From assembly GCA_009760855.2 (NCBI GenBank), contig WPIO01000368.1:1-64000 (forward strand): a stretch of 64,000 nucleotides of DNA, given 5' to 3'. The notes under the pieces were generated by a model. That model searched no databases. It was not told the DNA's origin and was given only the letters and a program-made list of their open reading frames with translations. The position numbers and the translations under genes are program-made. This stretch comes from Cristatella mucedo (lineage: Eukaryota > Bryozoa > Phylactolaemata > Cristatellidae). This document shows positions 25,746-37,900 of this stretch, in pieces; position 1 is the first letter of the stretch, and every line of letters begins with the position of its first letter.

Positions 25746-27802
25746 AGGCAATCGCACTGGAAGAACTCATTTCGCTTGAGTTTGTGGGTAGATCGCAGAA
25801 TATAAAGACACTTCGATACTGCTTGTTATAGCGTGTGATAACTAGCTACAGAGTGCGGCGCCTTGCATTAAGCGATTCACACTTGAATAGCTTATTTTGC
25901 ATGTTTTCACAGCAGATCGCACAATATCTAAATACTTTAAATCAACCCGTCAAGTCATGCAGTCGCTCGGAGAGGAGTGCAGGCCTTGCTTTAGGCAATC
26001 GCACATAAATAAATTATTTCGCTTGAGTTTGCAGCACATGGCAGAATATGAAGACACCCCGATACTGCTCGTTATATGTGTGACACCTTGCTACAGAGTG
26101 AGGCGCCTTGCATTAGGACATTCACACTTGAATAGCTTATCTTGCATGAGTTCACAGCAGATCGCAAAATATCTAAATACTTTAAATCAACCCGTCAAGT
26201 CATGCAGTCGCTCGGAGAGGAGTGCAGGCCTTGCTTTAGGCAATCGCACATAAATAACTTATTTCGCTTGAGTTTGCAGCACATGGCAGAATATGAAGAC
26301 ACCTCGATACTGCTCGTTATATATGTGACAACTTGCTACAGAGTGAGGCGCCTTGCATTAGGCCATTCACACTTGAATAGCTTATCTTGCATGAGTTCAC
26401 AGCAGATCGCACAATATCTAAATACTTTAAATCAACCGGCCAGAGCGTGCAGTAGTTTGCAGCATAATGCAGCACCTTGCTTCTGGCAATAGCACTCGAA
26501 TAACTTATTTCGCTTGAGTTTGCAGCAGATCGCGGAATTTAAAGACACCTCGATACTGCTCGTTTTAGCGTGTGATAACTTGCTGCAGAGTGAGGCTCCT
26601 AGAATTAGGACATTTACACTTGAATAGCTTATCTTCCAAGAGTTCACAGAAGATCGCACAATATCTAGATACTTTAAATCAACCCGCCAGTGTGTGCAGT
26701 AGTTTGCAGCATAATGCAGCGCCTTGCTTCAGGCAATCGCATTTGAATAACTCATTTCGCTTGAGTTCGCGGCAGATCGCTGAATATTAAGACACCTCGA
26801 AACTACTCGCTATATCGTGTGATGACTTGCTGCAGAGTGCTGATCCTTGCATTAAGCCATTCACACTTGAATAGCTGATTTTGCATAAGTCTACAGCAGA
26901 TCGCACAATATCTAGATACTTTAAATCAACCCGCCAGTGTGTGCAGTAGTTTGCAGCATAATGCAGCGCCTTGCTTCAGGCAATCGCACTTGAATAACTC
27001 ATTTCGCTTGAGTTTGCCGTAGATCGCTGGATATAAAGACACCTCGATACTGCTCGTTATAGTGAGCGATAGCTTGCTGCAGAGTGCGGTGCCTAGCATT
27101 AGGCCATTCACACTTAACTAACCTACTTTGCATTAGATCGCAGCAGATTGCACAATATCTAGATACTTTAAATCAACCCGGCAAGACATGCAGTCGCTCG
27201 GAGAGGAGTGCAGGGCTTGCTTTAGGCAATTTCACTTGAATAACTCATTTCGCTTGACTTTCGCTGCAGATCGCTGAATTTTAAGTGACCTCAATAATAC
27301 TCGTTATATCGTGTGATGACAGGCTGCAGAGTGCGGCGCCTAGCATTAGGTAGTTCACTCGTGAATAACCTACTTTGCAGGACTTCACAGCAGATCGCAC
27401 AATATCTAGATACTTTAAATCAACCCGTCAAGTCATGCAGTCGCTCGAGGAGGAGTTCAGGCCTTGCTTTAGGCAATTTCACTTGAATAACTCATTTCGC
27501 TTGACTTTCGCAGCAGATCGCTGAATTTTAAGTGACCTCAATAATACTCGTTATATCGTGTGATGACTTGCTGCAGAGTGGGGCGCCTAGCATTAGCTAG
27601 TTCACTCGTGAATAACCTACTTAACTGGACTTCACAGCAGATCGCACAATATCTAGATACTATACATCAACCCGTCAAGTCATGCAGTCGCTCAGAGAGC
27701 AGTGCAGGCCTTGTCTTAGGCAATGGCACTAGAATAACTCATTTCGCTTGAGTTTGCTCGCAGATCGCAGAATATAAAGACACTTCGTAACTGCTCGTTA
27801 TA
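25746..27802. repeat. Duplicated block, right copy
   Basis: The right-hand partner of 21,920-23,980. Part of it (26,422-27,121) is present a third time at 28,766-29,465. Two neighbouring units at 25,897 and 26,142 are themselves near-identical, 245 bp apart, which indicates a single-monomer duplication inside this copy. Confidence 0.85.
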
Positions 27803-28765
27803 GCGTGTGATAACTTGCTGCAGATTGGGGCGCCTAGAATTAGGCCATTCACACTTGAATAGCTTATCTTGCATGAGTTCACAGCAGATCGCACAATATC
27901 TTGATACTTTAAATCAACCCGCCAGAGCGTGCAGTAGTTTGCAGCATAATGCAGCACCTTGCTTCAGGCAATCGCACTTGAATAACTCATTTCGCTTGAG
28001 ATCGAAGCAGATCGCTGAAAATTAAGTCACCTCGATACTACTCGTTATATCGTGTGATGACTTGCTGCAGAGTGCGGCGCCTAGCATTAGGTAGTTCACT
28101 CGTGAATAACCTACTTTGCAGGACTTCACAGCAGATCGCACAATATCTAGATACTTTAAATCAACCCGTCAAGTCATGCAGTCGCTCGGAGAGCAGTGCA
28201 GGCCTTGAATTTAGGCAATCGCATTGGAATAACTAATTTCGCTTGAGTTTGCAGGCAGATCGCAGAATATCTAGATACTTGAAATCAACCGGTCTTAGCA
28301 TGCTGTAGCTTGGAGCCGAGTGCAGGCCTTGCTTTAGACAATCGCACTTGAATAACTTATTTCGCTTGTGTTTGCAGCAGATCGCAGAATATGAAGACAC
28401 CTCAATACTGCTCGTTATAGCGTGTGACAACTTGCTACAGAGTGCGGCGCCTTGCATTAAGCCATTCACACTTGAATAGCTTATTTTGCATGTTTTCACA
28501 GCAGATCGCACAATATCTAAATACTTTAAATCAACCCGTCAAGTCATGCAGTCGCTCGGAGAGAAGTGCAGGCCTTGCTTTAGGCAATCGCACATAAATA
28601 ACTTATTTCGCTTGAGTTTGCAGCACATGGCAGAAAATGAAGACACCTCGATACTGCTCGTTATATGTGTGACAACTTGCTACAGAGTGAGGCGCCTTGC
28701 ATTAGGCCATTCACACTTGAATAGCTTATCTTGCATGAGTTCACAGCAGATCGCACAATATCTAA
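27803..28765. repeat. Segment joining duplicated blocks, with inherited crossover
   Basis: 27,807-28,432 matches 24,725-25,350. At about 28,440-28,500 it switches to sequence matching 25,850-25,905 (AGAGTGCGGCGCC followed by GCATGTTTTCACAGC), so one exchange point lies here. Boxes at 28,144 and 28,268 are again 124 bp apart, which is the inherited A/B crossover. Confidence 0.85.
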
Positions 28766-29465
28766 ATACTTTAAATCAACCGGCCAGAGCGTGCAGTAGT
28801 TTGCAGCATAATGCAGCACCTTGCTTCTGGCCATAGCACTCGAATAACTTATTTCGCTTGAGTTTGCAGCAGATCGCGGAATTTAAAGACACCTCGATAC
28901 TGCTCGTTTTAGCGTGTGATAACTTGCTGCAGAGTGAGGCTCCTAGAATTAGGACATTTACACTTGAATAGCTTATCTTCCAAGAGTTCACAGAAGATCG
29001 CACAATATGTAGATACTTTAAATCAGCCCGCCAGTGTGTGCAGTAGTTTGCAGCATAATGCAGCGCCTTGCTTTAGGCAATCGCATTTGAATAACTCATT
29101 TCGCTGTAGTTAGCAGCAGATCGCTGAATATTAAGACACCTCGAAACTACTCGTTATATCGTGTGATGACTTGATGCAGAGTGCTGATCCTTGCATTAAG
29201 CCATTCACACTTGAATAGCTGATTTTGCATTAGTCTACAGCAGATCGCACAATATCTAGATACTTTAAATCAACCCGCCAGTGTGTGCAGTAGTTTGCAG
29301 CATAATGCAGCGCCTTGCTTCAGGCAATCGCACTTGAACACCTCATTTCGCTTGAGTTTGCCGCAGATCGCTGGATATAAAGACACCTCGATACTGCTCG
29401 TTATAGTTAGCGATAGCTTGCTGCAGAGTGCGGTGCCTAGCATTAGGCCATTCACACTTAACTAA
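28766..29465. repeat. Third copy of the 3-monomer core of the duplicated block
   Basis: Matches 26,422-27,121 at an offset of 2,344 bp (9.5 units) and 22,600-23,299 more distantly. It shares CCGGCCAGAGC, the CACTCGAATAAC change and AGAATTAGGACATTTACAC with the 26.4-kb copy but not with the 22.6-kb copy. It is therefore closer to the middle copy. Confidence 0.85.
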
Positions 29466-32400
29466 CCTACTTTGCATGAGATCGCAGCAGATTGCACAAT
29501 ATCTAGATACTTTAAATCGACCCGTCAAGTCATGCAGTCGCTCGGAGAGGAGTGCAGGCCTTGCTTTAAGCAATCGCACATAAATAACTCACTTCGGTTG
29601 AGTTTGCAGCAGATCGCTGAATATAAAGACACCTCGATACTGCTCGTTGTATCGTGTGATAACTTGCTGTTGATTGTGGCACCTTGCATAAGGCCAATAA
29701 AAATTGAAAAACCTATTTTGCATGAGATGGCAGATGATCACACAATATCTAGATACTTTAAATCAACCCATCAGAGCGTGCAGTAGCTGAAAGCAGTGTG
29801 CAGCTCCTTGCTTTAGGCGATTGCACTTGAATAACTCATTTCGCTTGAGTTCCCAGCAGATCGCTAAATATTAGGTCACCTTGATACTACTCATTATATC
29901 GTGTGATGACAGGCTGCAGAGTGCGGCGCCTAGCATTAGGTAGTTCACTCGTGAATAACCTACTTTGCAGGACTTCACAGCAGATCGCTCAATATCTAGA
30001 TACTTTAAATCAACCCGTCAAGACATGCAGTCGCTCGGAGAGCAGTGCAGGCCATGTTTTAGGCAATCGCACTGGAATCACTAATTTCGCTTGAGTTTGC
30101 GGGCAGATCGCAGAATATAAAGACACTTCGATACTGCTCGTTATAGCGTGTGATAACTTGCTGCAGATTGCGGCGCCTTGCATTAGGCCATTCACACTGG
30201 AATAGCTTATTTTGCATGAGTTCACAGCAGATCGCACAATATCTACATACTTAAAATCAACCGGTCTTAGCATGATGTAGCTTGGAGCCGAGTGCAGGCC
30301 TTGCTTTAGACAATCGCATTTGAATAACTTATTTTGCTTGTGTTTGCACCAGATCGCAGAATATGAAGACACCTCGATACTGCTCGTTATAGCGTGTGAT
30401 AACTTGCTGCAGATTGCGGCGCCTTGCATTAGGCCATTCACACTAGAATAGCTAATCTTGCATGAGTTCACAGCAGATCGCATAATATCTAGATACTTTA
30501 AATCAACCCGCTAGAGCGTGCAGTAGTTTGCAGCAGAGTGCAGCTCCTTGCTTTAGGCAATCGCACATGAATACCACATTTCGATTAAGTTTGCTGCAGA
30601 TCGCTGGATATAAAGACACCCCGATACTGCTGGTTGTATCGTGTGATAACTTGCTGCAGAGTGCGGCTCCTCTCATTAGGCCATTTACATTTGAATAGCT
30701 TATCTTCCAAGAGTTCACAGCAGATTGCACAATATCTAGATATTTTAAATCAACCCGTCAAGGCATGCAGTAGCCTGGAGCAGAGTGCTGCCCTTGCTTT
30801 AGGCAATCGCACTGGAATAACTCATTTCGCTTGAGTTTGCTGTTAGATCGCACAATATAAAGACACTTCGATACTGCTTGTTATAGCGTGTGATAACTAG
30901 CTACAGAGTGCGGTGCCTTGCATTAAGCCATTCACACTTGAATAGCTGATTTTGCATGTTTTCACAGCGGATCACACAATATCTAAATACTTTAAATCAA
31001 CCCGTCAAGTCATGCAGTCGCTCGGAGAGGAGTGCAGGCCTTGCTTTATGCAATCGCACATAAATAACTCACTTCGGTTGAGTTTGCAGCAGATCGCTGA
31101 ATATAAAGACACCTCGATACTGCTCATTGTGTCGTGTGATAACTTGCTGTTGATTGTGGCGCCTTGCATTAAGCCATTAAAAATTGAATAACCTATTTTG
31201 CATGAGATGGCAGATGATCACACAATATCTAGATACTTTAAATCAACCCTTCAGAGCGTGCAGTAGCTGAAAGCAGAGTGCAGCTCCTTGCTTTAGGCAA
31301 TTGCACTTGAATAACTCATTTCGCTTGAGTTCCCGGCAGATCGCTAAATATTAGGTCACCTCGATACTACTCATTATATCGTGTGATGACAGGCTGCAGA
31401 GTGCGGCGCCTAGCATTAGGTAGTTCACTCGCGAATAACCTACTTTGCAGGACTTCACAGCAGATCGCACAATATCTAGATACTTTAAATCAACCCGTCA
31501 AGTCATGCAGTCGCTCGGAGAGCAGTGCAGGCCTTGTTTTAGGCAATCGCACTGGAATAACTCATTTCGCTTGAGTTTGCTGGCAGATCGCAGAATATAA
31601 AGAAACTTTGATACTGCTCGTTATAGCGTGTGATAATTTGCTGCAGAGCGCGTCGCCTAGCTATAGGCCCTTACAATTTTAATAACCTATTTTGCATGAG
31701 ATCGCAGCAGATCACACAATATATAGATACTTTAAATCAACCAGTCAGTGCGTGCAGCAGCTTGCATCAGAGTGCAGCTCCTTGCTTTAGGCAATTGCAC
31801 TTGAATAACTCATTTCACTTGAGTTTGCAGCAGATCGCTGAATAATAAGACACCTCGATACTACTCGTTATATCGTGTGATGACTTGCTGCAGAGTGCTG
31901 ATCCATGCATTAGGCCATTCACACTTAAATAGCTGATTTTGCATTAATCTATAGTAGATCGCACAATATCTAGATACTTTAATTCAACCCGCCAGTGTGT
32001 GCAGTAGTTTGCAGCATAATGCAGCACCTGGCTTCAGGCAATCGCACTTGAATAACTCATTTCGCTTGAGTTTGCAGCAGATCGCTGAATATTAAGACAC
32101 CTCGATACTACTCGTTATAGTCTGTGATGACTTGCTGCAGAGTGCGGCACCTAGCATTAGGTAGTTCACTCGTGAATAACCTACTTTGCAGGACTTCACA
32201 GCAGATCGCACAATATCTAGATACTTTAAATACAACCGTCAAGTCCTGCAGTCGCTCGGAGAGAAGTGCAGGCCTTGCTTTAGGCAATCGCACTGGAATA
32301 ACTCATTTCGCTTGAGTTTGCTGGCAGATCGCAGAATATAAAGACACTTCGATACTACTCGTTATAGCGTGTGATAACTTGCTGCAGAGTGGGGCGCCTT

Positions 32401-34943
32401 GCATTAGGCCATTAAAAATTGAATAACCTATTTTGCATGAGATGGTAGATGATTACACAATATCTAGATACTTTAAATTAACCCGTCAGAGCGTGCAGTA
32501 GCTAAAAGCAGAGTGCAGCTCCTTGCTTTAGGCAATTGCACTTGAAAAACTCATTTCGCTTGAGTTCGCAGCTAATCGCTGATAATTAAGACACCTCGAT
32601 ACTACTCGTTATATTGTGTGATGACTTGTTGCAGAGTGCTGATCCTTGCATTAAGCCATTCACACTTGAATAGCTGATTTTGCATTAGTCTACAGCAGAT
32701 CGCACAATATCTAGATACTTTAAATCGACCCGCCAGTGTGTGATGTAGTTTGCAGCATAATGCAGCGCATTGCTTCAGGCAATCGCACTTGAATAACTCA
32801 TTTCGCTTGAGTTTGCAGCAGATCGCTGAATATATAGACACCTCGATACTGCTCGTTATAGTGAGCAATAGCTTGCTGTAGAGTGAGCTGCCTAGCATTA
32901 GGCCATTCACACTTAACTAACCTACTTTGCATGAGATCGCAGCAGTTCGCACAATATCTAGATACTTTAAATCAATCCGTCAAGTCATGCAGTCGCTCGG
33001 GGAGGAGTGCAGGCCTTGCTCTAAGCAATCGCACTAGAATACCGCATTTCGCTTAAGTTCGCAGCAGATCCCAGAATGTAAAGACACTTCGATACTGCTC
33101 GTGATAGCGTGTGATGACTTGCTGCAGATTGCGGCGCCTTGCATTAGGTCATTCACACTTGAATAGCTTATCTTGCATGAGTTCACAGCAGATCGCACAA
33201 TCTAGATACTTTAAATCAACCCGCCAGAGCGTGGACTAGATTGCAGCATAATGCAGATCCTACATTCAGGCAATCCCACTTAAATAACTCATTTTGCTTC
33301 AGTTTGCAGCAAATCGCTAAATATTAAGACACCTCGATACTGCTCTTCATAGCGTGTGATAACTCGCTGCAGAGTGCTGGACCTTGCATTAGGCCATTCA
33401 CACATGAATAGCTTATTTTGCATGAGTTCACAGCAGATCGCACAATATCTAGATACTTCCAATCAACCCGTCAAGGGATGAAGTAGCTCGGAGAGGAGTG
33501 CAGGCCTTGCATTAGGCAATCGCACTTAAATAACTCATTTCAATTGAGTTCGCAGCACATCGCTGAATATTAAGTCACCTCAATACTACTCGTTATATCG
33601 TGTGATGACTTGCTGCAGAGTGCGGCTCCTAGCATTAGGTAGTTCACTCGTGAATAACCTACTTTGCAGGACTTCACAGCACATCGCAAAATATCTAGAT
33701 ACTTTAAATCAACCCGTCAAGTCATGCAGTCGCTCGGAGAGCAGTGCAGGCCTTGTTTTAGGCAATCGCACTGGAATAACTAATTTTGCTTGAGTTTGCT
33801 GGCAGATCGCAGAATATAAAGACACTTCAATACTGCTCGTTATAGCATGTGATAACTTGCTGCAGATTGCGGCGCCTTGCATTAGGCCATTCAAGCTTGA
33901 ATAGCTTATTTTGCATGAGTTCACAGCAGATCGCACAATATCTAGATACTTTAAATCAACCCGCCAGAGCTTGCAGTAGTTTGCAGCAGATAGCAGCTCC
34001 TTGCTGTAGGCAATCGCACATGAATACCACATTTCGATTAAGTTTGCTGCAGATCGCTGGATATAAAGACACCCCGATACTGCTCGTTATATCGTGTGCT
34101 AACTTGCCGCAGATTGCGGCGCCTAACATTAGGCCATTTACACTTGAATAGCTTATCTTCCAAGAATTCACAGCAGATCGCACAATATCTAGATACTTTA
34201 AATCAACCCGTCAAGGCATGCAGCAGCATGGAGCAGAGTGCTGGGCTTGCTTTAGGCAATCGCACTGGAATAACTCATTTCGCTTGAGTTTGCCGGCAGA
34301 TCGCAGAATATACAGACACTTCGATACAGATTGTTATAGCGTGTGATAACTAGCCACAGAGTGCGGCGCCTTGCATTAAGCCATTCACACTTGAATAACC
34401 TACTTTGCATGAGATCGCAGATGATTGCACAATACCTAGATACCTTTAAATCAACCCGTCTAACCGGGCGGTAGCTTAAAGCAGAGTGCAGCTCCTTGGT
34501 TTAGGCAAACGCACTTAAATAACTCATTTCGCTTAAGATTGCAGCAGATCGCGGACTATAAAGACACCTCGATACTGCTCGTTATAACGTGTGATAACTT
34601 GTTGCAGAGTGAGGCGCCTTGCATAAGGCCATTCACACTTAACTAACCTACTTTGCATGAGATCGCAGCAGTTTGCACAATATCTAGATACTTTAAATCA
34701 ACCCGTCAAGTCATGCAGTCGCTCGGAGCAGAGTGCAGGCCTTGCTTTAGGCAATCGCATTTGAATACCTCATTTCGTTTGTAATTGCAGCAGATCGCAG
34801 AATATGAAGTCACCTCGATACTGCTCGTTATAGCGTGTGACAACTTGCTACAGAGTGAGGGGCATTGCATTAAGCTATTCACACTGAAAAAGCTTATCTT
34901 GCATGAGTTCACAGCAGATCGCACAATATCTAGATACTTTAAA
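29466..34943. repeat. Monomer array with ~1,480-bp spaced similarity
   Basis: About twenty-two units. The runs 29,472-30,090 and 30,952-31,570 match at an offset of 1,480 bp (six units), sharing GCTGTTGATTGTGGC, the type-7 GATGGCAGATGATCAC and GATGACAGGCTGCAGAGTG. Types 4, 5 and 1 follow at ~31,670, 31,935 and 32,165, and types 7, 5 and 6 at ~32,435, 32,675 and 32,912. The stretch 33,150-33,760 matches 13,170-13,780 at an offset of 19,980 bp. No genes were seen. Confidence 0.8.
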
Positions 34944-37900
34944 TCAACCCGCCAGAGCGTGCAGTAGTTTGCAGCAGAGTGCAGCTCCTTGCTTTAGGCA
35001 ATCGCACATGAATACCACATTTCGGTTAAGTTTGCTGCAGATCGCTGGATATAACGAACCCCGATACTGCTCGTTATATCGTGTGATAACTTGCTGCAGA
35101 TTGAGGCGCCTAGCATTAGGCCATTCACACTTGAATAGCTTATGTTGCATGAGTTCACAGCAGATCGCACAATATCTAGATACTTAAAATTAACCCGCCG
35201 GAGCGTGCAGTAGCTAACAGCAGAGTGCAGCTCCTTGCTTTAGGCAATTGCACTTGAATAACTCATTTCGTTGAGTTCGCAGCAGATCGCTGAATATTAA
35301 GTCACCTCGATACTACTCGTTATATCGTGTGATCACTTGCTGCAGTGTGCGGCGCCTAGCATTAGGTAGTTCACTCGTGAATAACCTACTTTGCAGGACT
35401 TCACAGCAGATCGCACAATATCTAGATACTTTAAATCAACCCGTCAAGTCATGCAGTCGCTCGGAGAGCAGTGCAGGCCTTGTTTTAGGCAATCGCACTG
35501 GAATAACTCATCTCGCTTGAGTTTGCTGGCAGATCGCAGAATATAAAGACACTTCGATACTGCTCGTTATTGCGTGTAATAACTTGCTGCAGAGTGCCAC
35601 GCTTTGCATTAAGCCATTTACACTTGAATAGCTTATTTTGCATGTTTTCACAGCAGATCGCACAATATCTAGATACTTTAAATCAACCCGTCAAGTCATG
35701 CAGTCGCTCGGAGAGGAGTGCAGGCCTTGCTTTAGGCAATCGCACTTGAATAACTTATTTCGCTTGTGTTTGCAGCAGATCGCAGAATATGAAGACACCT
35801 CGATACTGCACGTTATAGCGTGTGACAACTTGCTACAGAGTGAGGCGCCTTGCATTAAGCCATTCACACTGGAATAGCTTATCTTGCATGAGTTCACAGC
35901 AGATCGCACAATATCTAGATACTTTAAATCAACCCGCCAGAGCGTGGAGTAGTTTGCAGCATAATGCAGTTCCTAGATTCAGGCAATCGCACTTGAATAA
36001 CTCATTTTGCTTGAGTTTGCAGCAAATCGTTAAAGACACTTCGATACTGCTCGTTATGGTGTGTGATAACTAGCAGCAGAGTGCCGCGCCTGGCAATAAG
36101 CCATTCACACTTGAATAACCTACTTTGCATGAGATCTCAGCAGATTGCACAATATCTAGATACTTTTAAATCTACCCGTCTAACCGTGCGGTAGCTTGAA
36201 GCTGAGTGCCGCTCCTTGGTTTAGGCAAACGCACTTCAATAACTCATTTCGCTTAAGTTTGCAGCAGATCGCGGAATATAAAGATACCTCGATACTGCTC
36301 GTTATTGCGTGTAATAACTTGCTCTAGAGTGGGGCGCCTTGCATTAAGCCATGCACACTTGAATAGCTGATTTTGCATGTTTTCACAGCAGATCGCACAA
36401 TATCTAGATACTTTAAATCAACCAGTCAAGTCATGCAGTCGTTAAGAGAGGAGTGCAGGCCTTGCTTTAGGCAATCGCACCTGAATAACAATTTCGCTTG
36501 TGTTTGCAGCAGATCGCAGAATATGAAGACACCTCGATACTGCTCGTTATAGCGTGTGACAACTTGCTACAGAGTGAGGCGCCTTGCATTAAGCCATTCA
36601 CACTTGAATAGCTTATCTTGCATGAGTTCACAGCAGATCGCAAAATATCTAGATACTTTAAATCAACCCGCCAGAGCGTGCAGTAGTTTGCAGCAGAGTG
36701 CAGCTCCTTGCTTTAGGCAATCGCACATGAATACCACATTTCGGTTAAGTTTGCTGCAGATCGCTGGATATAACGAACCCCGATTCTGCTCGTTATATCG
36801 TGTGATAACTTGCTGCAGATTGCGGCGCCTAGCATTAGGCCATTCACACTTGAATAGCTTATGTTGCATGAGTTCACAGCAGATCGCACAATATCTAGAT
36901 ACTTAAAACTAACCCGCCAGAGCGTGCAGTAGCTAACAGCAGAGTGCAGCTCCTTGCTTTAGGCAATTGCACTTGAATAACTCATTTTGCTTGAGTTTGC
37001 AGCAAATCGCTAAACATAAAGACACTTCGATACTGCTCGTTATAGCGTGTGATAACTAGCAGCAGAGTGCCGCACCTTGCAATCAGCCATTCACACTTGA
37101 ATAACCTACTTTGCATAAGATCTCAGCAGATTGCACATTATCTAGATACTTTTAAATCTACCCGTCTAACCAATCGGTAGCTTGAAGCTGAGTGCCGCTT
37201 CTTGGTTTAGGCAAACGCGTCTTCAATAACTCATTTCGCTTAAGTTTGCAGCAGATCGCGGAATATAAAGCTACCTCGATACTGCTCGTTATTGCGTGTA
37301 ATAACTTGCTCTAGAGTGGGGCGCCTTGCATTAAGCCATGCACACTTGAATAGCTGATTTTGCATGTTTTCACAGCAGATCGCACAATATCTAGATACTT
37401 TAAATCAACCCGTAATGGCATGCAGTCGCTCGGAGCAGAGTGCAGGCCTTGCTTTAGGCAATCGCACTTGAATAACTTATTTCGCTTGTGTTTGCAGCAG
37501 ATCGCAGAATATGAAGACACCTCGATACTGCTCGTTATAGCGTGTGACAACTTGCTACAGAGTGAGGCGCCTTGCATTAAGCCTTTCACACTGGAATAGC
37601 TTATCTTGCATGAGTTCACAGCAGATCGCACAATATCTAGATACTTTAAATCAACCGCCGTGCAGTAGTTTTGCAGTGGAGTAGTTTGAAAGCATAATGC
37701 TTAGCTCTTAGATTCAGGCAATCGCACTTCACAGCATTTTGCTAGAGTTTGCAGCAAATTGCTAAATATAAAGACACTTCGATACTGCTCGTTATAGCCT
37801 ATGATAACTTGCAGCAGAGTGCAGCTCCTTGCTTTAGGCAATCGCACATGAATACCACATTTCGGTTAAGTTTGCTGCAGATCGCTGGATATAACGAACC

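Noticed and set aside
36315-36335. Palindrome CTCTAGAG in some half-A ends as a separate regulatory site
   Set aside because: It results from a small change of the usual CTGCAGAG and occurs only in one amplified 3-monomer set. I treat it as a family mark, not a site.
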